Part shown: in pieces, positions 24,724 to 34,988 of the stretch | Layout: the number at the start of each line of letters is the position of its first letter | How positions within the stretch are numbered: position 1 is the stretch's first letter | Assembly (NCBI RefSeq): GCF_023101665.1 | Contig: NZ_CP082161.1 | Span: 8,166,501-8,230,500 of the forward strand | Direction of reading: 5' to 3' | DNA from: Bradyrhizobium sp. 195 | Lineage (GTDB): Bacteria > Pseudomonadota > Alphaproteobacteria > Rhizobiales > Xanthobacteraceae | Length of the DNA stretch: 64,000 nucleotides | The notes under the pieces: generated by a model | The model's input: only the letters and a program-made list of their open reading frames with translations | Database searches by the model: none | Told to the model about the DNA's origin: nothing | Program-made: the position numbers and the translations under genes

Positions 24724-26877
24724 ATGACCAACCTTCGTTTCGTGCTGCTTGCAACGACGGCTCTGACCGCGATGCAATTCGCAAGCTCCGCATCGCATGC
24801 GCAAAGTGCGCCGCCGCTCGTGGTTGCGCAGGCCCAGCCGCAAGACACGGGCCCTGACGGAAAACCGAAGCAGCCGCCGAAGGGGCCAGGGGCCGCGCCG
24901 CCTGCTGGGCCCGCGCGCCCGGCCGCACCGCCGCCCGCGGCTGCACCGCCCCATCCGCCCGCCGCGCCTCCGCCCGCGGCCGCACCGCCGCGCCCAGCGG
25001 CGCCGCCTCCGCCTCCGCCGCCACCTGCGGCCCGTCCGGCGCCGCCGCCGCCCCCACCGCCGCCTGCCGCTCCGAAGCAGCCTTCGCCGCCGCCGGCTGC
25101 GGCCCCGCAGCAGCATGCCCCGACACCGCCGCCCGCGGCACGCCCGGCTCCCACGCCGCCAGCGCCGCCGCCGGCCGCTGCTCCGCAGCAGCACGCACCA
25201 GCGACACCTCCACCTGCCGCTCGCCCTGCTCCGCCTCCGCCGCCTCCTGCAGCAGGTCCTTCGGGACGGCCCGCGCCTGCGCCCACGGCGACGCCTCCGG
25301 CTCCGACCGCAGCGCCCCCGGCTCGTCCGGGCGCGCCCGCCCCGGCGGCCACGCCTGCACCAACCGCCACGCCTGCACCCACGACAACACCTGCGCCGAC
25401 CGCGACCCCAGCTCCGGGCAGCACGCCTGGTGCGCCGCCAGCCGGCCGTCCCGGTACACCTCCGCCCGGCGCACGTCCTGGCACGCCTCCGGCTGCAGGA
25501 TCACCAACGCCGGCTCCCGGCGCAGCACCCGCTCCAACGGCCACACCGGCTCCGGGTGCGGGCACTCCGACTCCGCCGCCCGGACGTCCCGGCGCGGCCC
25601 CGCCGGCGACGCCGGCCCCCGGCGCCGTAGCGCCAACACCTGGTCCTCAGGGTGGTACACCGCCTGCGGGCGCTCCTGCTGCCGGAGCTCCGCCTGCGTC
25701 ACCGCAGGCTGGCGGCCCGGCCCGGCCTCCGGCGCCTCCCGCCGGTGCGGCTGCACCAACCGTCGTCCCCGGCACGCCGGCCGCAGCGCCGCCGCCCGAC
25801 AGGGCACAATACAGACCGCCGACGGTTGCCCCGGCCTTCCGGGCCGCGCCGACGGTCGCAGCGCCCTTGCCGCCGCCCCCTCGTCCGGCACAGCGTGACC
25901 TGACGCCGCTCGCAATCGGTGCAGGCGTTGTCGCCGGCGTCGTGGTCGGCGCGACCATCGCCGACCTCCACAACCAGCGACGCGAGGCCGTCGAAGGCGG
26001 CCGCACCGTCTACACCGAGCCGGACCGCATCATCGTCCGCGATCCGGGCGGGCAGGCCTATGTCCGCGGCAACGATCTCTATCGCTTCCGCTATGGCGCC
26101 CGCGACATCCGCACCGACACGGTCGGCGGCGAAACCCGCACTGTCGTGGTGCGTCCCGACGGCAGCGAGGTGATCACCCTGGTCGGCGCGGACGGTTCGC
26201 TGCGGCGGCGAATCCGCAGGGACCCCGGCGGGCGCGAGATCATCATCATCGACAACACCTACCGCGATCCGCGCGCGGTCGGCGGCTTCTATGTCGACGT
26301 GCCGCCGCCGGTCGTGAACATTCCCTATGATCGCTACATCGTCGACGCCCAGGAAGCGTCGCCGGACGTGATCTACCAGACCATGGTGGCACCGCCGGTA
26401 CAGCGGATCGATCGGCGTTACTCGCTCGACGAGATCCGCTACAGCCCCAATGTTCGCATGCAGATGCCGAGCATCGACGTCAACACGATCAACTTCGAGA
26501 CGGGATCGTGGACCATCCCGCCGGACCAGGCGGCCCGGCTGCAGGCGATCGCCGACGGTCTCAACCGTGCGATCCAGGCCAATCCGCGCGCGGTGTTCCT
26601 GATCGAAGGCCACACCGACGCGGTCGGCAACGAGGTCGACAATCTGTCCTTGTCGGACCGCCGTGCGCAGTCCGCGGCCGAATTGCTGACGCAGCAGTTT
26701 GGCGTGCCGGCGGAGAACCTGACGTCGCAAGGCTATGGCGAGCAGTATCTGAAGGAGCAGTCGCAAGGGCCGAGCCTGATCAACCGGCGCGTCACCGTCC
26801 GCAACATCACGCCGCTGCTCAACGGCGGCCAGGCCTCGCTGCCGCCGCCCCCGCCCGGCACTGCGCCGCCGCGGTAA
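24724..26877 (+). CDS. OmpA-domain outer-membrane protein with long Pro/Ala-rich region
   Basis: 717 residues. A signal peptide at 1-27 (cleavage near SHAQS) is followed by a Pro/Ala/Thr-rich low-complexity stretch from about 40 to 360, then a glycine-zipper-like hydrophobic segment LAIGAGVVAGVVVGATIADL at about 396-415. A middle domain follows, then a C-terminal OmpA peptidoglycan-binding domain from about 585 (NFETGSW... LIEGHTDAVGNEVDN...LSDRRAQSAAELL...GYGEQYL...NRRV). The layout suggests a tether between envelope and cell wall with a flexible spacer that may span the periplasm. A bidirectional terminator follows. Confidence 0.9.
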   Translation: MTNLRFVLLATTALTAMQFASSASHAQSAPPLVVAQAQPQDTGPDGKPKQPPKGPGAAPPAGPARPAAPPPAAAPPHPPAAPPPAAAPPRPAAPPPPPPPPAARPAPPPPPPPPAAPKQPSPPPAAAPQQHAPTPPPAARPAPTPPAPPPAAAPQQHAPATPPPAARPAPPPPPPAAGPSGRPAPAPTATPPAPTAAPPARPGAPAPAATPAPTATPAPTTTPAPTATPAPGSTPGAPPAGRPGTPPPGARPGTPPAAGSPTPAPGAAPAPTATPAPGAGTPTPPPGRPGAAPPATPAPGAVAPTPGPQGGTPPAGAPAAGAPPASPQAGGPARPPAPPAGAAAPTVVPGTPAAAPPPDRAQYRPPTVAPAFRAAPTVAAPLPPPPRPAQRDLTPLAIGAGVVAGVVVGATIADLHNQRREAVEGGRTVYTEPDRIIVRDPGGQAYVRGNDLYRFRYGARDIRTDTVGGETRTVVVRPDGSEVITLVGADGSLRRRIRRDPGGREIIIIDNTYRDPRAVGGFYVDVPPPVVNIPYDRYIVDAQEASPDVIYQTMVAPPVQRIDRRYSLDEIRYSPNVRMQMPSIDVNTINFETGSWTIPPDQAARLQAIADGLNRAIQANPRAVFLIEGHTDAVGNEVDNLSLSDRRAQSAAELLTQQFGVPAENLTSQGYGEQYLKEQSQGPSLINRRVTVRNITPLLNGGQASLPPPPPGTAPPR

Positions 26878-26893
26878 CGGCACACACCAACGC

Positions 26894-26926
26894 AAATGGC
26901 CGGGAGCGATCCCGGCCATTTTTATT
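26894..26926. terminator. Terminator between the convergent ompA-like and phoA-like genes
   Basis: A perfect 12-bp stem AAATGGCCGGGA / TCCCGGCCATTT with a four-base loop, followed by TTATTT on the plus strand. It can also fold on the minus strand, where TTT follows, 15 bp from the phosphatase stop. Confidence 0.88.
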
Positions 26927-26940
26927 TGGATGCATCGCCA

Positions 26941-28698
26941 CTACTGCGGAGCGGCCAGTCCAAGCGCGTCGACCATGACGCGAAAGACCTCGGTGTTGTC
27001 CATCGAGCCGTGCACGCGCTCGCTGCCTGGACCGGTCGCGGTCAGGATAACGTCCTCGCCCGAATGCACGCTGGCACCGATCAGCGCCGACAGATTGCCG
27101 GGGCGCAGCACCGCGCCCGGGACGTCCTTGTATTTGTCGTTGGCCTTGAAGGTCCCGTCGTCGCCGGACTTGACGGTCGGCTCATTGGGATTGTCGAGCT
27201 TCGGGCGGAAGGTCTCGTAATGGTCGGGCAGGCTGGCCGAGAAGATGGCGAGCCGCCGGCTCACGTCGACGCGCGCCGGATAGCCTTCCGCATCCGGTGC
27301 CGGATAATTGGGAAATCCGGCTTGCTCGTAGACGCCGACGCGCTCGCGCAGCGCCACGTTGGGTGTCGTGGCCATGTCGTCGTTCACCGTGCCGACGAGG
27401 CTGTTGGGATGATTGTGGTCCGCCAAGACCAGGATGAGGGTGTCGTCGCCGCGCGCCTGCGCCCATTCACGCGTCTGGCGCACCGCGTTGTCGAGCATGA
27501 TCGTGTCGTAGACGGCCCGCTCCATGTCGAGCAGATGCGCGTATTTGTCGATCATTCCGGACTCGACCATCAGGAAGAAGCCGGCCTCATTTCGCGACAA
27601 CAGCTTGAGCGCGGCCTGCACCTGCTCGGTCAGGTCGGGCTGCTCCGGAAATTTTTTGACGCCGCCAGCCTTCAGGAATTTGCGGTCCAGCGCGCCGTCC
27701 ATGTTTCCCGTGGCGAACAGGCCGAGCAGCTTGCCCGTCTCCGGCTTTGCAGAGAGAGCACCGAGCTCGCCCGCGGTGGTCGCCACCTGATAGCCTGCAT
27801 CGCGAAACTTCGCGATGTAATCGGTCTCGTCCTTGCGCTTCGAGCCGGTGCTGGACTTCGGCATGAAGTTCGCGCTGCCGCCGCCCATCAGCACATCCGG
27901 CTTCGCCGCGAAGAACTGCTCGACGATCTCGTCATAAGCCGCGCGCCGGCGCGTGTGCGCGACCATTGCCGCCGGCGTCGCGTCTTCGATCTCGGTGTTG
28001 GTGACGACACCGATCGCCATGCCGAGCCGCCTCCTGGCGAGGCTCGTGATGGTTTCGATCCGGGGATCGTCGAATGGGCTTGCGGTACGATCCGCATAGA
28101 CACCCAAGGCGTTGACGGCGCCCTTATGCCCGGTCGCATAGGCGCTGGCCGAGTTCGCGGAGTCGGTGATGATGGAGTCCGAGCCCGCGGTCGCCACCAG
28201 CGCCATATGAGGCATATCGTCGATGGCGAGCTTACCTCGGCTCTTGCCCTCCGAAATGCCCTTGGACAGGATGCGGGCTGCCACCCGATGTGCCGGCGAC
28301 ATGCCGTCGCCGATGAACAGGATGACGTTCTTCGCCTTGCGCGGACCCGTGTCGAAGACCGTCCATGTGACGCTGCGCTCGCGTGTACCGTCGCTGACTT
28401 CAACCGTGACGGTGCCCGGCTGAGTGAGCGTAACGTCGCGCAAGACCAGTGCCGACTGATCCTTGCCGTCCTCGCGGTCGGTGAAGGTCCCGGAACGGCC
28501 GAACGCGGTCGCATAATCCGCGCCGTTCACCGCGATCTTCAACTTGGCCGGATCAACCAGCCCGGGGAGTTCGACCTTGAAGTCGAATCGGGCTCCGGCC
28601 AGTATCTCGGCGCGATCGATCGGATAGATCGTTTGTGCCGACAGTGGCGCTGTCCAACAGAGGACAATGAGAAAAGCGATTACCGATTTCTTGACCAT
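26941..28698 (-). CDS. Alkaline phosphatase (PhoA family), exported
   Basis: About 585 residues with a signal peptide (MVKKSVIAFLIVLCWTAPLSA). A beta-sandwich-like N-terminal part (about 25-120) precedes the catalytic domain: NVILFIGDGMSPAHR gives the metal-binding Asp, ITDSANSASAYATG the nucleophilic Ser, MVESGMIDKYAH the metal Glu/His region, and LVLADHNHPNS and VHSGEDV further ligands. It is longer than E. coli PhoA because of the extra N-terminal domain. It likely releases phosphate from esters in the periplasm under phosphate limitation; I saw no convincing Pho box. Start: ATG at 28696-28698. Confidence 0.9.
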   Translation of the reverse strand: MVKKSVIAFLIVLCWTAPLSAQTIYPIDRAEILAGARFDFKVELPGLVDPAKLKIAVNGADYATAFGRSGTFTDREDGKDQSALVLRDVTLTQPGTVTVEVSDGTRERSVTWTVFDTGPRKAKNVILFIGDGMSPAHRVAARILSKGISEGKSRGKLAIDDMPHMALVATAGSDSIITDSANSASAYATGHKGAVNALGVYADRTASPFDDPRIETITSLARRRLGMAIGVVTNTEIEDATPAAMVAHTRRRAAYDEIVEQFFAAKPDVLMGGGSANFMPKSSTGSKRKDETDYIAKFRDAGYQVATTAGELGALSAKPETGKLLGLFATGNMDGALDRKFLKAGGVKKFPEQPDLTEQVQAALKLLSRNEAGFFLMVESGMIDKYAHLLDMERAVYDTIMLDNAVRQTREWAQARGDDTLILVLADHNHPNSLVGTVNDDMATTPNVALRERVGVYEQAGFPNYPAPDAEGYPARVDVSRRLAIFSASLPDHYETFRPKLDNPNEPTVKSGDDGTFKANDKYKDVPGAVLRPGNLSALIGASVHSGEDVILTATGPGSERVHGSMDNTEVFRVMVDALGLAAPQ

Positions 28699-28766
28699 GC
28701 GCGATTGTCCGCAATCCCGTTTCAATAGGAAGCGTAGCGATCTCGAATGACACCGTCATTAAGCTC

Positions 28767-28850
28767 GTAGCCCGGATGGAGCGAAGCGCAATCCGGGATC
28801 TGTCCGCGCAGTAAGAAGTCCCGGATTTCGCTGCTCTCCATCCGGGCTAC
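28767..28850. repeat. Intergenic palindromic repeat, family B copy 2
   Basis: 84 bp, GTAGCCCGGATGGAGCG ... CTCCATCCGGGCTAC, same family as 22817. It separates argG from the phosphatase gene upstream of the latter. Confidence 0.88.
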
Positions 28851-28857
28851 GAAGGCC

Positions 28858-30213
<1,356 letters not shown>

Positions 30214-30288
30214 TCAAGGGGCTGATGTCATGGACGGGTTGACCGGGCGAATATCAAATTTCGCAGGGATCGGCACGCATTTAATGGC

Positions 30289-31065
30289 TCAAACCGACGG
30301 CTCGGGACCGGTCTTGCGGCCGAACAGGCGCTGGCGGAGCCGGTAGGCGGGCATGTTCAGCCGGGTCAGGGCGGCATCGACGGCCTCGTCGGAAAACCGC
30401 GTCCGCGGCCAGCGGTAAATCAGCGCGTAGGCGAACCAGATCACGACGAAGGTGACGAGGCCGGCAATTGAGACATCGGTGAAAAAGTGCCCGCCGAAGG
30501 CCATGCGCAGCCCGCTGGTGACGGCGCCAAAGATGATTGCGCCGGCATAGGCGAGCGGCCGCCACGCCGGCGGGGCGAGCGCGGCCGGCGCCAGCGTCCA
30601 GAACGCGGTCGCGCCCTCGCCCGAGAAGAACGAGCAGTTGCGCGCGCAGCCGCCGCGCGGATCCCACCATGGCACGAATTGCTGTTCGCCGGCGAACTCG
30701 GTCACCACAACCGGCCGGGGCCGGCCCCAATAGGTCTTGAAGGTGAGGTTGGTGAGAATGCCGGCAGACAGAATGATCGTGACCAGCAGGAACACGATCG
30801 CGCGCCCCGACACCATCAACGGCCGGTCGGGCCTGATCATCTTGACCAAGAGCGCCACAAGCGACGGCAGCACGAAGGCCCAGGCCACCCACATCGCAGC
30901 ATCACGCGCGAAGCCTGCCCAGTCGTTCAGCTTGAGCGGAAAGGTTTTCGTTTGGGGATCGAAGAACAGCGACGCGAGCTTGAGATCGAGCTCGGGATAG
31001 AGGCCGAAAACGACGCCGATTACGAGCCACAGCGCCAGGGCGATGAAGAGTCCGGTACGGTTCAT
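30289..31065 (-). CDS. PAP2-type membrane phosphatase
   Basis: 258 residues with about six transmembrane helices. Motif C1 is KTYWGRPRP; C3 is SGLRMAFGGHFFTDV. In C2 the usual PSGH reads FSGEG, so the C2 His is Glu. Related enzymes remove phosphates from lipid A, phosphatidylglycerol phosphate or undecaprenyl diphosphate at the periplasmic face. It is next to a membrane protein of unknown function and argG, with no lipid A genes nearby. Confidence 0.85.
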   Translation of the reverse strand: MNRTGLFIALALWLVIGVVFGLYPELDLKLASLFFDPQTKTFPLKLNDWAGFARDAAMWVAWAFVLPSLVALLVKMIRPDRPLMVSGRAIVFLLVTIILSAGILTNLTFKTYWGRPRPVVVTEFAGEQQFVPWWDPRGGCARNCSFFSGEGATAFWTLAPAALAPPAWRPLAYAGAIIFGAVTSGLRMAFGGHFFTDVSIAGLVTFVVIWFAYALIYRWPRTRFSDEAVDAALTRLNMPAYRLRQRLFGRKTGPEPSV

Positions 31066-31146
31066 GGCGCGCGGTTTAGCGGAGTGGGGCGGGGATGGAA
31101 ACCCCGACGGCGGGGCACATCCTCCCCTGGAGGGGAGGGTAGAAGA

Positions 31147-31641
31147 TCACCGCGCATCCGGCCTTGAATTCGACGGCAGCGGCGGGGGCGGCTCGCGCGG
31201 AGGTAGCGGATCGCGCCAGGCGCCGGCGTTGCGGCCGGCGATCAACCAGTAGACCACGCCGGCAACGATGCCTGCGCCGGTCATGATTTCCAGATGCCGG
31301 CGGACGACGCCTTCAAATTGGAACGTGTCGGCGTGAAACGGAACGAGACCGAGATAGCAGGCGAGCCCGACGAGGCCGCCGCCGACTGCGTAAGCGAGCG
31401 CGCTCCGGATATAGAGCGCCTCGGTGATCGCAACGATCACCGCCGCCGGAACCAGGGCAAAGCCGGAGACGAAGATAAAGCCGAAGCCGAGCAGGATATC
31501 GATGGTGCCTTGATCGACGGGGCCTGCGCCGAGATCGGCGAATTCCGGAAACAATAGCGCGACGACCACGATCATGCCGCCGACGAAGCAGGCGGCGAGA
31601 AAGCCGATGAAGATGACGATGAGGCGGCCAATCAAGGACAT
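31147..31641 (-). CDS. Small integral membrane protein, unknown function
   Basis: 164 residues with four hydrophobic segments (first: LIVIFIGFLAACFVGGMIVV; last: IMTGAGIVAGVVYWLIAG) and a proline-rich cytoplasmic tail (REPPPPLPSNSRPDAR). The frame stays open into the upstream repeat, but the ATG at 31639-31641 (MSLIGRL) with GAGGGCGG upstream is the sensible start. No family recognised; probably four-helix inner-membrane protein. Confidence 0.75.
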   Translation of the reverse strand: MSLIGRLIVIFIGFLAACFVGGMIVVVALLFPEFADLGAGPVDQGTIDILLGFGFIFVSGFALVPAAVIVAITEALYIRSALAYAVGGGLVGLACYLGLVPFHADTFQFEGVVRRHLEIMTGAGIVAGVVYWLIAGRNAGAWRDPLPPREPPPPLPSNSRPDAR

Positions 31642-31656
31642 GACGCCGCCCTCGTC

Positions 31657-31778
31657 GTCATTGCGAGCCACCGGGTCCGCGCAAAGCGCGGCCCGATGAC
31701 AGGCTCCGCGAAGCAATCCAGAGATGCGTCTGCGGAGACAGTCTGGATTGCTTCGTCGCTGCGCTCCTCGCAATGACG
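31657..31778. repeat. Intergenic palindromic repeat, family C copy 1
   Basis: Bounded by GTCATTGCGAG and CTCGCAATGAC with internal GAAGCAATCCAGA / TCTGGATTGCTTC. This copy has about 35 extra bases (GCCACCGGGTCCGCGCAAAG...) in the left half. Other copies: 34798, 38311, 50920, 59585. Confidence 0.85.
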
Positions 31779-31805
31779 AGGTTGCAACAGCGTGCACATA
31801 ACTGG

Positions 31806-33008
31806 CTAGTCCGTCATCGCCATGGCGCGCAACGTCTGGCGTTCGCGAGCGCTGAGCTTCTCAGTCTCCGATTTCAGCTGGCCGCAGGCGGCGAGGATGT
31901 CGCGGCCGCGCGGGGTGCGCACCGGCGAGGAATAGCCGGCGTTGAAGATGTATTCGGAGAATTTTTCGATCTGGTCCCAGTCCGAACATTCATAGGCCGT
32001 ACCGGGCCAGGGATTGAACGGGATCAGATTGATCTTGGCGTGAACGCCCTTGAGCAGCTTCACCAGCAGTTTTGCATCGTCGAGCGAGTCGTTGACACCC
32101 TTGAGCATCACATATTCGAAGGTGATGCGCCGCGCATTGGAGGCGCCGGGATAATCGCGGCAGGCCTGCAGCAGCTCCTTGATCGGATATTTGCGGTTGA
32201 GCGGCACCAGCTCGTTGCGCAATTCGTCGCGCACCGCATGCAGCGAGATCGCGAGCATGACGCCGATCTCGTCGCCGGCGCGCACGATGTTCGGCACCAC
32301 GCCCGAGGTCGACAGCGTAATGCGGCGACGGGAGATGCCGATGCCTTCATTGTCGCCGACGATCAGAAGCGCATCGCGCACCGCGTCGAAATTGTAGAGC
32401 GGCTCGCCCATGCCCATCATCACGATGTTGGTGACGCGGCGCGTGCCGTCCTCGCGATCGGCCCAGTCATTCAGGCGATCGCGTGCGACCATCACCTGCC
32501 CCACGATCTCGCCGGCGGTGAGATTGCGTACGAGGCGCTGCGTGCCGGTGTGGCAGAACGAGCAGTTCAGCGTGCAGCCGACTTGGGAGGAGACGCACAG
32601 CGTGCCGCGATCGGTCTCGGGGATGTAGACGCACTCGACCTCGTGAGCGCGCTCGACATTGTCGCCGCTCGGCAGCCGCAGCAGCCATTTGCGGGTGCCG
32701 TCGTTCGAGATCTGCTCGGCGACGACCTCGGGCCGGTCGACCGTGAAGTGCTGCGCGAGCTCGGCGCGAATGCCCTTCGAGATTGAGGTCATGTCGTCAA
32801 AACTCTGGGCGCCCCGGAAATAGAGCCAGTGCCACAGCTGCTGCACCCGCATCTTGCGCTGCGCCGGAGCGACGCCGATCTCGCCGAGGCGATCGGCAAG
32901 CTCGGTGCGCGACAGACCGATCAGCGACGGCTTTGCCGGCGGCACATAGGTTTCGAGTGGGGTCTTCTCCACCAGGATTGCGTTATGCGGCTCGGTCGTC
33001 GGTTGCAT
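31806..33008 (-). CDS. rlmN: Dual-specificity rRNA/tRNA (adenine-C2) methyltransferase, radical SAM
   Basis: About 400 residues. The enzyme methylates C2 of A2503 in 23S rRNA and A37 in some tRNAs. The radical-SAM cluster motif is [22 protein letters not shown] and the C-terminal segment [15 protein letters not shown] with the conserved resolving Cys are present. The frame extends upstream through a repeat, so the ATG at 33006-33008 was chosen ([11 protein letters not shown]). It is a stand-alone housekeeping gene between repeats. Confidence 0.95.
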   Translation of the reverse strand: MQPTTEPHNAILVEKTPLETYVPPAKPSLIGLSRTELADRLGEIGVAPAQRKMRVQQLWHWLYFRGAQSFDDMTSISKGIRAELAQHFTVDRPEVVAEQISNDGTRKWLLRLPSGDNVERAHEVECVYIPETDRGTLCVSSQVGCTLNCSFCHTGTQRLVRNLTAGEIVGQVMVARDRLNDWADREDGTRRVTNIVMMGMGEPLYNFDAVRDALLIVGDNEGIGISRRRITLSTSGVVPNIVRAGDEIGVMLAISLHAVRDELRNELVPLNRKYPIKELLQACRDYPGASNARRITFEYVMLKGVNDSLDDAKLLVKLLKGVHAKINLIPFNPWPGTAYECSDWDQIEKFSEYIFNAGYSSPVRTPRGRDILAACGQLKSETEKLSARERQTLRAMAMTD

Positions 33009-33030
33009 TGAATGGACCTGATCAGGTGGT

Positions 33031-33110
33031 CGTTCCGGGGCAATGCGGAGCATCGAACCCGGAACCTCGAGATTCCGGGTCTGGTCCTTCGGACCATCCC
33101 GGAATGACGG
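33031..33110. repeat. Intergenic palindromic repeat, family D copy 1
   Basis: CGTTCCGGGGCAATGCGGAG at one end and CATCCCGGAATGACG at the other; internal ATTCCGGGTCTGGTCCTTCGG hairpins. It is related to the longer element at 40897. Confidence 0.75.
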
Positions 33111-33174
33111 AAAACTTGGAACCGGCCCTATATAGCAACCAGAACCGGCGATTGCGACCTTATCGCCCGCAGCC

Positions 33175-33822
33175 TTAACGCCTGCAATCCTGGGAAATCC
33201 GGTCCAGCGCCTGGGCAAGGCCCTTCAGCGAGAACGTGTCGGTCGTCTCGGTGCCCTTGGCCGAGACGCCCTTGACCACCAGCTCGGCGGATTTGCGCAT
33301 GGCCTCGACCATCCGCTCCTCCTCGGCCGCGTTCTTGATCCAGAGGCCGTCGCCCTGCGTGTACATGGCGAAGGCGGCGCCGCCGACCTCGACCGAGGAT
33401 TCCGAGCCCGGCTTCAGCGCGTAGCCGATCATGACCGAGACTTCGTTGTTCACCTTCTCGGCCGGACGGGTCGAGACGAAGGCATAGGCGGGATCGCGCG
33501 GCCGATTCGGCGGATTGGTCTTCGACGACGATGGCTTGGCCAGCGCGAAGCAGACCTTCTTGCCGTTGGGCGTCGCCGAATAGGCGCCCCAGGTGCCGAA
33601 CTGGCCGATCAGCGTCGGCTCTGCGCCACCCGCAACTGCCGCGGGCGGGGCTGCCGGCTTGCTCTCGGGCTTTGCAGCCGACTTCGCCGCTGCAGGGGCC
33701 GCTGGCGCAGCCGCTTTTGGAGCAGCTTTGGGCGCCGGTTGCGCCGTCTGCGCCCGCGCGGAATCGGCGATACCCCCGGCCGCCACGCCAGTCATCAAAG
33801 CTAAAATCAGCACCCGCCACAT
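33175..33822 (-). CDS. IalB-family (invasion-associated locus B) secreted protein
   Basis: 215 residues: signal peptide at 1-25 (cleavage near ARAQT), an Ala/Pro/Lys-rich linker at about 28-65, then the IalB-like domain ([25 protein letters not shown] ... [10 protein letters not shown] ... [18 protein letters not shown]). The conserved cysteine in KVCFAL and the late Cys in ISQDCRR may pair. Founding members assist host-cell invasion in Bartonella, but in soil bacteria these are common periplasmic proteins of unknown role. Confidence 0.87.
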   Translation of the reverse strand: MWRVLILALMTGVAAGGIADSARAQTAQPAPKAAPKAAAPAAPAAAKSAAKPESKPAAPPAAVAGGAEPTLIGQFGTWGAYSATPNGKKVCFALAKPSSSKTNPPNRPRDPAYAFVSTRPAEKVNNEVSVMIGYALKPGSESSVEVGGAAFAMYTQGDGLWIKNAAEEERMVEAMRKSAELVVKGVSAKGTETTDTFSLKGLAQALDRISQDCRR

Positions 33823-33929
33823 GCTGGAGTGGTTCCCTCAATATTGTGACTGGAAGATGGCCCGGCCGCGCGTTGTCCCCGTGGCAGGGATAGCGGGGAA
33901 AGTCCAATTTGGGAAGGCAGTTAGCGGTA

Positions 33930-34769
33930 TCAGCCTTTGGATCGTGCGGCACGCTGCTCGGCCCATTGCGCATCGGTCCAGCCGAGCAAATCCTCGGCGC
34001 CGGAACTGCGCAAATGTGCGCCACCGTCGATGACGACCATCTCGCCATTGATGTAGCCGGCGCGATCCGAGACCAGGAAGCTGGCGAGATCGGCAAGCTC
34101 GCTGTGCTCGCCCGTACGTCCAAGCGGATTGCGCGCGGCCCAGCCATCGTCACGGCCTTCGGGACGGAGCTGCCCCGACGCGCCCGCGGTCGGGAACGGA
34201 CCCGGCGCGATGGCGACGGTGCGGATGCCTTTCGGCCCCCATTCCACCGCAAGACTTTTGGTCATCGCCAGCAGCGCCGATTTCGCCATCGCAGACGGCA
34301 CGGTGAAGGCTCGGCCGGTGATGGTCGAGGTCGAGAGGATCGAGAGCACGACGCCGCCATGCTTGTCCTCGATCCAACGCCTGCCGGCGGCGAGTGTGCA
34401 ATACATCGCGCCATGCAGCGTCGGCGCCAGGATCGCATCGGCCGCTCGGAACGACAGATGCTCGCTCTGGGCGATGAAGGTCGCGGCAGCGTTGTTGACG
34501 AGGATATCGAGCGGCGCCTCACGCCAGATCGCGTCCATCATCGCCTCGACGGCCGCACCGTCGCGAATATCGCAGGCGATGGTGGTGACCTTGCCGCCGG
34601 TCTCCTCGCGCATCTCACCCGCGGTCGCTTCCAGCCGATCGAGCTTGCGACCACAGATGACGAGCTCGGCGCCGAGCGTGAGGAAGCGACGCCCCATCGC
34701 CGCGCCAAGCCCCGATCCGCCGCCGGTGACGAGAATGCGCTTGTTCCTGAGCAGGCTTGTTTCAAACAT
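33930..34769 (-). CDS. SDR resembling 2,4-dienoyl-CoA reductase (DECR type)
   Basis: 279 residues. The NADP motif is LVTGGGSGLGAAMG, followed by CGRK. Instead of the classical YxxxK the active-site region reads GRAFTVPSAMAKSALLAM, then TKSLAVEWGPKGIR and APGPFPTAG, and the C-terminus ends in a short charged tail. This layout (VPSAxAK with no Tyr four before the Lys) is that of the mitochondrial/peroxisomal 2,4-dienoyl-CoA reductases, which help degrade unsaturated fatty acids. The ATG at 34767-34769 has GAGGA upstream. Confidence 0.85.
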   Translation of the reverse strand: MFETSLLRNKRILVTGGGSGLGAAMGRRFLTLGAELVICGRKLDRLEATAGEMREETGGKVTTIACDIRDGAAVEAMMDAIWREAPLDILVNNAAATFIAQSEHLSFRAADAILAPTLHGAMYCTLAAGRRWIEDKHGGVVLSILSTSTITGRAFTVPSAMAKSALLAMTKSLAVEWGPKGIRTVAIAPGPFPTAGASGQLRPEGRDDGWAARNPLGRTGEHSELADLASFLVSDRAGYINGEMVVIDGGAHLRSSGAEDLLGWTDAQWAEQRAARSKG

Positions 34770-34797
34770 CGTTTGAATCCTCGATATCTCACACTCC

Positions 34798-34879
34798 GTC
34801 ATTGCGAGCGCAGCGAAGCAATCCAGAGACCGTGCGGCGGAAATAATCTGGATTGCTTCGTTGCGCTCGCAATGACGAG
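34798..34879. repeat. Intergenic palindromic repeat, family C copy 2
   Basis: 82 bp, GTCATTGCGAGCGCAGCGAA ... CGCTCGCAATGAC, with GCAATCCAGA / TCTGGATTGC in the middle. It lies in the promoter gap between divergent genes (SDR and quinone oxidoreductase), which is unusual for these repeats. Confidence 0.9.
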
Positions 34880-34988
34880 GATAGGCCCTCGAGCCGTCTT
34901 AGACAAAGAATCCGGATTGTCGGGCCGCACTAAATCCGGCAAAACCGGGCCAACTATAATTCCACTCGAAACGCCCCAAGGTGCCACC

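Noticed and set aside
24716..25915. 399-codon minus-strand frame opposite the proline-rich OmpA gene
   Set aside because: Mirror of the Pro/Ala-rich codons; contains no domain and the plus-strand protein has a signal peptide and OmpA domain.
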